Below are positions 15,219 to 22,310 of a stretch of 22,310 bases of DNA, piece by piece (position 1 is the first letter of the stretch; each line of letters opens with the position of its first letter). Origin of the DNA: JAUVXY01 sp964392345 (lineage in GTDB: Bacteria; Actinomycetota; Humimicrobiia; Humimicrobiales; Humimicrobiaceae); assembly GCA_964392345.1 (NCBI GenBank), contig CAYMPQ010000021.1, positions 1 through 22,310 of the forward strand. Direction: 5' to 3'. The notes under the pieces are model-generated. The model searched no databases. It was given only the letters and a program-made list of their open reading frames with translations, and was not told where the DNA came from. The position numbers and the translations under genes were made by a program.

Positions 15219-15954
15219 AGACAAAATTAGCATAGTAACAGGCGGGGCCAGGGGCATTGGTATAAGAATTTGCGAAGAGTTATTAAAAGAAGGCGCCACC
15301 GTGTATGTTTTTGATGTAAACGATAAGGAAGGAAAAGAAGCCGCAGGCAGGCTTCAATCTGCATATGGAAACGGGAGAGCATATTTTTCTAAGGTTGACA
15401 TAACAGATGAAAATGAGGTTAAAAAGACTGTAGATGAAATTATAAAGGTGCAGGGCAGGATAGATATTCTTGTAAATAATGCCGGTATTACTATGGACAA
15501 TTTAATAATGAGAATGAGCCTGGCTGATTGGAAAAAAGTAATAGAAGTGAACCTTACGGGGGCTTTTATATGCTCAAAGTATGTAGTTAAAAATATGATA
15601 AAAAAAAGAAGCGGAAAGATAATAAATATTTCGTCAATAGTCGGGGTTCATGGAAATGCCGGGCAATGTAATTACTCAGCATCAAAGGCAGGGATAATAG
15701 GACTTACAAAATCATTGGCAAAAGAGGTTGCAAGTAGAAATGTCATGGTCAATGCTGTCGCTCCCGGCTATATACAGACAGAAATGACACGCAAATTAGA
15801 TGAGAGTATAAAGGAAAAGCTTATGAGCCTGATACCTGCAGGAAAGTTAGGGAGTGTGGATGATGTAGCAAAAGCAGTACTTTTCCTTGCAGGTGAGGAT
15901 TCTGACTACATAACAGGCATTGTTTTAAACGTGGATGGTGGAATGGGCATTTAA
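15208..15954 (+). CDS. fabG: 3-oxoacyl-[acyl-carrier-protein] reductase (FabG)
   Basis: NADPH-dependent reduction of 3-oxoacyl-ACP in the elongation cycle. It is a 248-residue classical short-chain dehydrogenase. The cofactor loop TGGARGIG is at 11-18, NNAGIT at 90-95, and the catalytic triad is S143 (ISS), Y156 and K160 in NYSASKAG. APGYIQTEMT and the C-terminal GIVLNVDGGMGI are FabG-like. The usual TGxxxGIG reads TGGARGIG, which is common in FabG. It starts inside the end of fabD. In many bacteria acpP follows fabG, but here fabF follows directly. Confidence 0.96.
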   Translation: MKLKDKISIVTGGARGIGIRICEELLKEGATVYVFDVNDKEGKEAAGRLQSAYGNGRAYFSKVDITDENEVKKTVDEIIKVQGRIDILVNNAGITMDNLIMRMSLADWKKVIEVNLTGAFICSKYVVKNMIKKRSGKIINISSIVGVHGNAGQCNYSASKAGIIGLTKSLAKEVASRNVMVNAVAPGYIQTEMTRKLDESIKEKLMSLIPAGKLGSVDDVAKAVLFLAGEDSDYITGIVLNVDGGMGI

Positions 15955-16010
15955 TAAATTTTTTACTTTTTAGATAATATTTACAACAAGGAATGGTGAT
16001 AAAACAAAAG

Positions 16011-17264
16011 ATGGACAGAAGAGATAGAAGAGTAGTGATAACAGGGATTGGTGCTGTAACTCCGATAGGACTAAATTTAGAGGAATCTTGGAATAATCTT
16101 GTTTCAGGAAAATCGGGAGTAAGCAGGATTGACAGGTTTGATGTAGAAAAAATAGCATCTAGAATAGCAGCGCAAATCAATGATTTTGATCCTAAAGATT
16201 ATATGGATTTTAAGCAGGCCAAAAGGATGGACAGATTTGCCCAATTTGCTGTAGCTGCTGCAGTAATGGCACTCGAGGACTCTAAATTGAAAATAAATAG
16301 CAGCAATGACGGGGATGTCGGAGTTTACGTTGGCAGCGGAATAGGCGGTCTTGGAACTCTGGAGAAGCAGCATCAGAGGCTTTTGGAAAAAGGGCTTGAC
16401 AGGGTAAGTCCGTTTCTTATTCCTATGATAATAAGTAATATGGCTTCCGCACAGGTGTCTATTGCAAGCGGAGCAAAGGGACCGGTCAGTACAACAACTA
16501 CAGCATGTGCCGCAGGTTCAAATGCAATAGGTGATGCGTTTGAGATTATAAAAAGAGGCAGCGCAAAAGCTATGCTGGCAGGCGGCAGCGAAGCAGCAAT
16601 CACACCTTTGGGAATGGCTGGATTTTCCAACATGAATGCTCTTTCTGCAAGGAACGATGATCCGGAAAAAGCATCAAGGCCTTTTGATAGAGATAGAGAT
16701 GGTTTTGTAATGGGGGAAGGGGGCGCTGTCTTAATTTTAGAAGATCTGGAGCATGCTATAAAAAGAGACGCAAAAATTTATTGTGAAATATTTGGCTACG
16801 GCCTTTCAGGCGAAGCCTATCACATAACTGCACTGGAAGAGACAGGAGTAAATGTTGTAAGATGTATAAAAAATTGTTTAAGGGAAGGCGGCATTAATTT
16901 AGATGAAGTAGATTACATAAATGCTCACGGAACTTCTACTCCATTAAATGATATTGTAGAAAGTAATGCTATAAAAAAATGTTTTAGCGATGGTACAGAT
17001 AAAATTAATGTAAGTTCTACAAAGTCGATGACAGGGCACTGTCTTGGGGCAGCAGGAGCCATTGAAGCAGCAGCCTCGGCTTTAGCTATAAAAAATGGTG
17101 TTATCCCTCCTACAATTAATCTGGATAATTTTGATGAGAAATGCGCACATTTAAATTATACGCCAAATGTCAGTGTAAAAAGAGACATTAATGTAGCCAT
17201 TTCTAATTCAATGGGTTTTGGGGGCCACAATGTTACTCTTGGATTTAAAAAATATGAGGAGTAG
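16011..17264 (+). CDS. fabF: 3-oxoacyl-[acyl-carrier-protein] synthase II (FabF)
   Basis: Condenses malonyl-ACP with acyl-ACP, extending the chain by two carbons. It has RRVVITGIGAVTPIG at the start. The active-site cysteine is C166 in TTTTACAAGSNAIG, and histidines are H306 (INAHGTSTPLND) and H343 (STKSMTGHCLGAAG), the Cys-His-His triad of the condensing enzymes. The last part has SNSMGFGGHNVTLGF. I chose ATG 16011, about 10 bases after GGTGAT. An ATG at 15993 would add six residues, but its Shine-Dalgarno would be too close. The 38-56 base gap from fabG contains no acpP or other reading frame. Confidence 0.96.
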   Translation: MDRRDRRVVITGIGAVTPIGLNLEESWNNLVSGKSGVSRIDRFDVEKIASRIAAQINDFDPKDYMDFKQAKRMDRFAQFAVAAAVMALEDSKLKINSSNDGDVGVYVGSGIGGLGTLEKQHQRLLEKGLDRVSPFLIPMIISNMASAQVSIASGAKGPVSTTTTACAAGSNAIGDAFEIIKRGSAKAMLAGGSEAAITPLGMAGFSNMNALSARNDDPEKASRPFDRDRDGFVMGEGGAVLILEDLEHAIKRDAKIYCEIFGYGLSGEAYHITALEETGVNVVRCIKNCLREGGINLDEVDYINAHGTSTPLNDIVESNAIKKCFSDGTDKINVSSTKSMTGHCLGAAGAIEAAASALAIKNGVIPPTINLDNFDEKCAHLNYTPNVSVKRDINVAISNSMGFGGHNVTLGFKKYEE

Positions 17265-17277
17265 GTGCTGAGTTCTG

Positions 17278-18054
17278 ATGGATGATTTAGAATGCAGAAA
17301 TTGCAAAAAAAAGATTAATGAAGAAAAATTTATGTCAAATTTGTGGGTATGCCCACTTTGTGGCTACCACAGCTATGTGAGTGCCAGAGATAGGATTCAG
17401 ATAACCACGAATGACAACAGTTTTGTTGAATTGGGCAGCAACGTCCATTCGGTAGATTTTTTAAATTTTTATGACATTAAACCATACAGCACCAAACTAA
17501 AGGAAGCGAAACTAAAATCCGGTCTGGAGGATGCAATTATAGTTGGAAAAGCAAAAATAAAAAATTACAGCATTGCTTTAGGTGTTATGGATTTTAGCTT
17601 TATTGGTGGGAGCATGGGGAGTGCTATTGGGGAGAAGATTAAAATTATTACAGATTATAGCATTGAAAAAAAAGTTCCTCTGGTAATATTTTGTGCTTCT
17701 GGCGGGGCAAGGATGCAGGAAGGTGCAATGTCGCTTATGCAGATGGCAAAAACAGTTTCTTGCATAAACAGGATTAGAGAAAACAAGACGCCGTATTTTT
17801 GTATTGTAACAAATCCTACGTCAGGTGGTGTTAGTGCAAGTTTTGCAACTATTGCAGATATTATTATATCAGAACCCGGAGCGCTATTTTGCTTTGCCGG
17901 GCCAAGGGTTGTAAGGCAGACTATAAAAAAAGGCGTACCCTCTGATTTTGGCACTTCAGAAAGAGGCTTAAAAAATGGGCAGGTTGATATTATTGTTAGC
18001 AGAAATGACATAAGGGATACAATAGCAAAACTTTTAAAACTATTTGAGAGATGA
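17278..18054 (+). CDS. accD: Acetyl-CoA carboxylase carboxyltransferase subunit beta (AccD)
   Basis: With AccA it moves the carboxyl group from carboxybiotin to acetyl-CoA, making malonyl-CoA. A four-cysteine zinc ribbon (C6, C9, C25, C28) opens the protein. It is followed by the crotonase-like fold with DFSFIGGSMGSAIGEKI and the oxyanion/CoA block FCASGGARMQEGAMSLMQMA. At 258 residues it is shorter than E. coli AccD (about 304), mainly at the N- and C-termini, but the core is complete. It starts 13 bases after fabF and is followed by accA with 4 bases between stop and ATG. This is the true acetyl-CoA carboxyltransferase partner for the AccB-type carrier at 4869-6713. Confidence 0.96.
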   Translation: MDDLECRNCKKKINEEKFMSNLWVCPLCGYHSYVSARDRIQITTNDNSFVELGSNVHSVDFLNFYDIKPYSTKLKEAKLKSGLEDAIIVGKAKIKNYSIALGVMDFSFIGGSMGSAIGEKIKIITDYSIEKKVPLVIFCASGGARMQEGAMSLMQMAKTVSCINRIRENKTPYFCIVTNPTSGGVSASFATIADIIISEPGALFCFAGPRVVRQTIKKGVPSDFGTSERGLKNGQVDIIVSRNDIRDTIAKLLKLFER

Positions 18055-18058
18055 TGGT

Positions 18059-19042
18059 ATGGATTTAAAGAAATTAGAAAAAGTTCCAAAAAATTATTTT
18101 AAGGAAATTTTAGAGTCATTGTCTAAAATGGAAAAGCTCAAGAGAACGCCTTTTTTCTCTGGTATTCATTTTACAGAGGCCGAAAGAGAACTTGCTCAAA
18201 AAATTGACAATTACAGGAAAATCGAAAAGGAAGCTAAAAAGGTATGGAAAATTGTAGAACTTTCAAGAAATGAAAATAGGCCGCAGTGTCTCGATTATAT
18301 TAGCGGCATTTTTGAAGATTTTATACAGCTGGCTGGAGACAGGCAAACAGGTGATGATAAATCAATAATTGCAGGTCTTGGCAGGCTGGCAGGAACAACG
18401 GTAGCTGTTATAGGAAACAACAAGGGAAAAGATATAAAACAGAGGGTAAAGCATAACTTTGGCATGGGGATTCCACAGGGATATCGAAAATCTCAGAGAA
18501 TTATGAAACTTGCCGATAGATTTGGTTTTCCAATTATTACTCTTATTGACACTCCCGGTGCTTATCCCGGGCTTGAAGCTGAAGACGATGGGCAGGCTGG
18601 CGCAATTGCAAAAAGCATCCTTACAATGTTTGAGGTAAAAGTTCCGATTATATCTGTTTTAATAGGTGAAGGAGGAAGCGGAGGCGCACTGGCGCTGGCA
18701 GTTGGCAATTATGTAATGATGCTCAAAAATGCAACATATTCTGTTATATCACCTGAGGGATGCGCGGCTATTCTGTGGAAAGATCCTTCTGGTTCCAAGC
18801 TTGCAGCCAGGGCTTTAAAAATTACTTCAAAGGATTTAATCAGACTGAAGATAATTGACAGAATAATCCACGAGCCGCTTGGCGGTGCGCAGAATAATCC
18901 AAAAAGGATGGTAAGGATAGTAAAAAAATATATTATGGGCGCATTGGAAATGTACAAGAATGTACCAGGTGAAGAGCTGAAGATGCAAAGAGCAAAAAAA
19001 TATGAATCTATGGGTATTTTTGGCTATGCTGACAAAGCATAA
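18059..19042 (+). CDS. accA: Acetyl-CoA carboxylase carboxyltransferase subunit alpha (AccA)
   Basis: Second half of the acetyl-CoA carboxyltransferase. An N-terminal helical region (EAERELAQKIDNYRKIEKEA) comes first. The conserved core then reads NFGMGIPQGYRKSQRIM, ITLIDTPGAYPGLEAED, GEGGSGGALALAVG and YSVISPEGCAAILWKD. About 327 residues, as in other AccA. The ATG at 18059 lies 4 bases after the accD stop; a TTG at 18044 would overlap accD and add five residues. It is the last gene of the fab-acc operon and converges on the kinase gene. I saw no strong intrinsic terminator in the 57 bases between them. Confidence 0.96.
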   Translation: MDLKKLEKVPKNYFKEILESLSKMEKLKRTPFFSGIHFTEAERELAQKIDNYRKIEKEAKKVWKIVELSRNENRPQCLDYISGIFEDFIQLAGDRQTGDDKSIIAGLGRLAGTTVAVIGNNKGKDIKQRVKHNFGMGIPQGYRKSQRIMKLADRFGFPIITLIDTPGAYPGLEAEDDGQAGAIAKSILTMFEVKVPIISVLIGEGGSGGALALAVGNYVMMLKNATYSVISPEGCAAILWKDPSGSKLAARALKITSKDLIRLKIIDRIIHEPLGGAQNNPKRMVRIVKKYIMGALEMYKNVPGEELKMQRAKKYESMGIFGYADKA

Positions 19043-19099
19043 CCCTTCTCCCATTTCACTGTTTCTCAGTAAATGTTCTATACTTTTGTTAAATAAAAT

Positions 19100-20983
19100 T
19101 TATTGGCCAACATAAAGTATAATGATGCTACTTTGAGATATGTAACTTTCTGACTCAGGAACTTGTCCGAGAACCAATCCCTTTTGTACCGAATAATCTG
19201 TTTCCACATAGATTATTTCAAAATTTATATTGTCAGCATTCAATATGTTTTCAGCTTCAGCTAAATTCATCTTTACAACATTTGGCACTTGTATCAGCTG
19301 TTCTGTTGTAGCTGTTATTATTTCTACCAGGCTATTTTCTTTGACTCTAGAACCCGGAGAAGGATTTATTTGTACGACAGTGCCTGCAGGATATTCTGTG
19401 CTGGGCACCCTGCTGCTAATTACAATCAGGCCCAAAGATTCTAGATAAGTGTATGAATATAAGTAATCAAAGCCTATTATGTTGGGAACAATTATTATTT
19501 TTCCTCCAAGGCTCACAGTCAGGCTTACATCGGTTTCTGCACTGATTTTTTCATTAAATTTTGGTTTTTGCTCTATAATTATGTTTTTATCAAAGGTCTC
19601 AGAGTAAGTTTCGGAGGCCGGTCTTACTTTTAGCTCATATTCTTTTAAAACTTCGAGCCCTTCTTCCAGGCTTAGTCCTGTAACATTGGGCATTAAAATA
19701 TCTTTGTTCTCCTCCCCCTTGCTTACCAAAACTTCTATCTCGCTATTTGCGGGAACACTGTTGGCAGAATATGGCGACTGGCTTATTATGAACCCTTCAG
19801 CTGTATTAGAGTCGTATACAATGTCTTTTATGGTTAAATTTAAATTGTATGCAGACAGTATTTTTTCAGCACTCTCAACAGAAATATTTTCTATTGGCGG
19901 TACCATAACTAAACTCTGCCCGCTTTGCTCATTTTTTAAGCTGTAATATTTTACGCAAAATACTAAAAACAGGATTAAAAATAAAAGCGTAAAGGCGTAG
20001 GGAAGTATATTGTAAAAATTTAACTTTAGCTTCTTTATTGCCTGGCTGCCGCTAGCTGTGCCGTAGTAGTGTCCGGCGCCTTTTTTATGAGGCAGTCTGC
20101 CATGCATATATTTTTCTTTATCTTCGTCTTTATCTATCGTCAAAGGTTTGTTGTCCAGAAAATTTTGCAGGTCTTTCTTTAATTCGTTTGCATTCAGATA
20201 ACGTTTTGAAGGATTTTTTTCCAAACAATGCATGACAATTTTTTCTAATTTTTCTGGAATACCGCTGATTAGCTTAGACGGCTTTACCGGCAGGTCTCCT
20301 ATGTGCTTCAAGCTTATATCAATTGAGCTCCCGCCCCTGAAAGGAACATCTGCGGTTAACATCTCGTACAGTACTATACCTAAAGAATAAATATCAGTTC
20401 GGCAGTCAAGAATTTCCCCTTGCGCTTGTTCAGGTGAAATATAATGTGCTGTTCCAATTATGTTTATTGTTTTAGTAATATCATCATCTAAAGACTTGGC
20501 AATTCCAAAGTCAGCGACCTTTACTACCCCATCAGGGGCCATAAGTATATTTTGAGGTTTAATATCTCTATGTATCAAGTCGTTTCTGTGAGCTATCTCT
20601 AGAGCGCTGCATATTTGAACCGCATAGTTTGCTGCAATTTTTGGGTCTATAGTGCCTTTTTTCTCTATTATTTCTTTTAAGCTTTGCCCTTCAACATATT
20701 CCATGCAAATAAAATATGAACCATTAAACTCTCCCCAATCATATATTGCTACGATATTTGGGGCATTAAGTTTGGCTAAAATCTGTGCTTCTCTTCTAAA
20801 CCTTGCCACGAAATCTTTGTTGCTGGCATAGTTTTCGGATAATATTTTTATAGCTACCGGCCTGTTTAATTTTAAGTCCGTGCCGACATACACGTCAGCC
20901 ATGCCTCCGGATGCTATTTTTTTTATTATCCTGTATCTGTCTGAAATTAATTTGTTATAAATGATATTATTTTTGTCAGGCAT
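19100..20983 (-). CDS. PASTA-domain Ser/Thr protein kinase (PknB/PrkC/Stk type)
   Basis: Membrane-anchored kinase that, in relatives, senses peptidoglycan fragments or lipid II and phosphorylates cell-wall and division proteins. The kinase domain spans ~17-275: glycine loop ASGGMADVYV, K46 in VAIK, HRDIKPQN with catalytic D140, DFG at 158-160, and GTAHYISPEQ in the activation region. A basic juxtamembrane stretch follows. One membrane helix spans about 326-346 (ILPYAFTLLFLILFLVFCV). Four extracellular PASTA repeats fill 360-627, beginning near VMVPPIE, ILMPNVT, IIVPNII and IQVPNVV. The final QxP-type motifs (SQSPYS, EQKPKF, NPSPGS, GQVPES) recur in each repeat. It is 7 bases downstream of the PP2C phosphatase, the usual partner. 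The ATG lacks a clear Shine-Dalgarno, so translation is probably coupled. Confidence 0.95.
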   Translation of the reverse strand: MPDKNNIIYNKLISDRYRIIKKIASGGMADVYVGTDLKLNRPVAIKILSENYASNKDFVARFRREAQILAKLNAPNIVAIYDWGEFNGSYFICMEYVEGQSLKEIIEKKGTIDPKIAANYAVQICSALEIAHRNDLIHRDIKPQNILMAPDGVVKVADFGIAKSLDDDITKTINIIGTAHYISPEQAQGEILDCRTDIYSLGIVLYEMLTADVPFRGGSSIDISLKHIGDLPVKPSKLISGIPEKLEKIVMHCLEKNPSKRYLNANELKKDLQNFLDNKPLTIDKDEDKEKYMHGRLPHKKGAGHYYGTASGSQAIKKLKLNFYNILPYAFTLLFLILFLVFCVKYYSLKNEQSGQSLVMVPPIENISVESAEKILSAYNLNLTIKDIVYDSNTAEGFIISQSPYSANSVPANSEIEVLVSKGEENKDILMPNVTGLSLEEGLEVLKEYELKVRPASETYSETFDKNIIIEQKPKFNEKISAETDVSLTVSLGGKIIIVPNIIGFDYLYSYTYLESLGLIVISSRVPSTEYPAGTVVQINPSPGSRVKENSLVEIITATTEQLIQVPNVVKMNLAEAENILNADNINFEIIYVETDYSVQKGLVLGQVPESESYISQSSIIILYVGQ

Positions 20984-20990
20984 AATGTAT

Positions 20991-21695
20991 TTATATTTTT
21001 ACAACGATAACGGTTATATTGTCTAATCCGCCTTTTCTTTTTGCAGAGTTTACCAAGTTTTGTGCGATATCCTCTGAACTGCTAAATTTATTTATTATTT
21101 TCAATATATGGCTGTCTCTCAGCATAGAATTCAGCCCATCAGAGCATAGAAGCATGGTGCTGCCCGGTTTAAGTTTTGCCGTAAAAAAATCCGGCTCCAT
21201 ATTTTCGGCGATACCTAAAACATTGGTCAAAAAATTCTTTTTTGGGTGATTAAAAGTTTCTTCATAACTTATTTTTCCGCTTCTATACAATTCTCCGACA
21301 ATTGTATGGTCAGAAGTTAGAAGTTTAAAATTGTCTTCCGATTTAACGTAAAGCCTGGTGTCACCAACATGGACTATATATGCTGTGTCATTATGGATAT
21401 GGCAGCAGGTAAAAGTAGTTCCCATGCCGCCGCATTCAAGTTTAGCAATGGATTTTTTATAAACTTCCTTATTTGCTGAATTAATGCTGAAGCTTAAAGC
21501 TTGTTTGATATTTTCAGGCTTTATTTTTTTATAAAAATTTTTTACGAATGTTTCAACTGCAGTTTTGCTTGCAATTTCACCTGCTCTGTGTCCGCCCATA
21601 CCATCAGCGACTATAAATAAATTACTGTCAGCATAAAAGTAATCCTCATTTTTTTCTCTGTAGTTTCCTATATCTGTTTTTGCAAAATATTCCAT
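20991..21695 (-). CDS. PP2C-family Ser/Thr protein phosphatase (Stp/PrpC type)
   Basis: Metal-dependent phosphatase expected to reverse phosphorylation by the adjacent PASTA kinase. The 234 residues carry the PP2C motifs: TDIGNYREKNED near the N-terminus, the metal-binding DGMGGHRAGEIAS, GMGTT, VHVGDTRLYV, LTSDHT, FLTNVLG, LLCSDGLNSML and the final GGLDNITVIVV. The aspartates of these motifs are all present. No membrane segment, so cytosolic. It is the first gene of the phosphatase-kinase pair on the minus strand, an arrangement common in Firmicutes and related groups. Start ATG at 21695 with only a weak upstream AAAG. Confidence 0.95.
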   Translation of the reverse strand: MEYFAKTDIGNYREKNEDYFYADSNLFIVADGMGGHRAGEIASKTAVETFVKNFYKKIKPENIKQALSFSINSANKEVYKKSIAKLECGGMGTTFTCCHIHNDTAYIVHVGDTRLYVKSEDNFKLLTSDHTIVGELYRSGKISYEETFNHPKKNFLTNVLGIAENMEPDFFTAKLKPGSTMLLCSDGLNSMLRDSHILKIINKFSSSEDIAQNLVNSAKRKGGLDNITVIVVKI

Positions 21696-21731
21696 GAGCT
21701 TTACTTTTTAGTTTTTCTTAAAATTCCTGAA

Positions 21732-21761
21732 AATATAATAATTTAAGGGAGACTATGTCAG
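21732..21761 (-). promoter_or_regulatory. Candidate promoter for the phosphatase-kinase operon
   Basis: On the minus strand CTGACA (21761-21756) and TATATT (21737-21732), each 5/6 to consensus, with an 18-base spacer. The -10 ends 36 bases before the phosphatase ATG. Confidence 0.35.
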
Positions 21762-21845
21762 AATATGTATAGTTTTTCCGAATCAAGTAAAAATGTAAGC
21801 CAGTAAGTTTGTTTTTGCATTTTATTTTATAACTTTACAATAACA

Positions 21846-22295
21846 AAGAAAAGGGAAAAAGATATCAGAAAAAATAAGGAGATCCCAAAAAGGAAGGCGC
21901 AACTCTCTAAAGCTAAACTTAAAAGCTTCTAGTGCAGCTGGACTTTTTCCCGACTTCCGCACTTTTATCCCAAATATGGCCTGACAAATCACAAAACCCA
22001 ATAATATAGGATTGAGAAAGCCATGCAGCTCAATGCAGTGGTTACCAATTCAGATATTTCTCCTGCTGCGGTGCTTTCCAAATACAATGACTTATGGAAT
22101 GTAGAAGCTGCATTTAAGCCTGCGAAGCATGATCTAAAAGTGAGGCCAGTATATCACTGGAAGCCACATAGAATTAAAGCCTATATTGGTGTATGTTTTG
22201 CAGCTTACTCTTTTGTAAAGCATCTTGAGTACAGGGTAAGGCTTCAGTACAAAAAGCTAAGTACTCTAAAACATAATTACGGTGACGTATCCTAA
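21846..22295 (+). pseudogene. Decayed IS1634-like DDE transposase remnant
   Basis: The 90-residue open part from ATG 22023 matches the C-terminal section of IS1634-type transposases: VVTNSDIS, then YNDLWNVEAAFKPAKHDLKV with the likely catalytic glutamate of the DDE triad, RPVYHWKPHRIKAYIGVCF and a following hydrophobic helix. Reading the same frame upstream gives a lysine-rich segment (21846-21929: KREKDIRKNKEIP...) of the kind that precedes this region in such transposases. It is interrupted by TAG at 21930 and TAA at 22002. The N-terminal half with the first two aspartates is absent. I saw no terminal inverted repeats or target duplication. This is a dead fragment, not a full insertion sequence; the right limit may lie beyond the window. 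Confidence 0.72.
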
Positions 22296-22310
22296 CAAAA
22301 AGATGCAACC

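Noticed and set aside
19043..19099. ACTG/CAGT stem after accA as a terminator
   Set aside because: Four base pairs and no T-run; likely chance.

Overview
The window is an AT-rich bacterial chromosomal segment of tightly packed, operon-like genes. I cannot name the species. A PASTA-repeat Ser/Thr kinase with a PP2C phosphatase is typical of Firmicutes/Actinobacteria-type cell envelopes. An EtfA with an N-terminal two-cluster ferredoxin domain points to an anaerobic or fermentative metabolism. Type II fatty acid synthesis shows it is a bacterium rather than an archaeon. No tRNA, rRNA or CRISPR array was seen.

Layout. (1) 1-3443: an MscS-type mechanosensitive channel (minus strand, cut by the window edge) divergent from otsA-otsB, the two-step trehalose pathway; together an osmotic-stress module. 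(2) 3529-7369, minus strand: bioY, then a carboxyltransferase-like/AccB fusion, then accC. (3) 7370-7697: a 328-bp divergent intergenic region with a good promoter and nested inverted repeats built on GTTTC/GAAAC. (4) 7698-11137, plus strand: acyl-CoA dehydrogenase, etfB, ferredoxin-etfA and a small DUF2007 protein. (5) 11161-13465, minus strand: a short monofunctional biotin ligase and a B12-binding radical SAM protein. (6) 13749-19042, plus strand: fabZ-fabD-fabG-fabF-accD-accA. (7) 19100-21695, minus strand: PP2C phosphatase then PASTA kinase. (8) 21846-22295: a decayed IS1634-like transposase.

How the genes fit together. The window encodes the four acetyl-CoA carboxylase activities split over two operons (AccC and biotin carrier in one, AccD and AccA in the other), plus a biotin uptake component (BioY) and the ligase that attaches biotin (BirA). 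Malonyl-CoA made by this enzyme would feed FabD, FabF, FabG and FabZ. The acyl carrier protein, FabH and an enoyl-ACP reductase are absent from the operon and must lie elsewhere. The acyl-CoA dehydrogenase/Etf operon works on acyl-CoAs in the opposite or a fermentative direction. It shares an 11-base upstream sequence and GTTTC/GAAAC inverted repeats with the fab operon, suggesting common control.

The most unusual item is the protein at 4869-6713. Its C-terminal 140 residues are a normal AccB biotin carrier. Its first ~440 residues have the fold signature of the pyruvate carboxylase/oxaloacetate decarboxylase carboxyltransferase domain, but the two metal-binding histidines and the substrate arginine are replaced. 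It looks like a catalytically dead carboxyltransferase fused to the acetyl-CoA carboxylase carrier protein.
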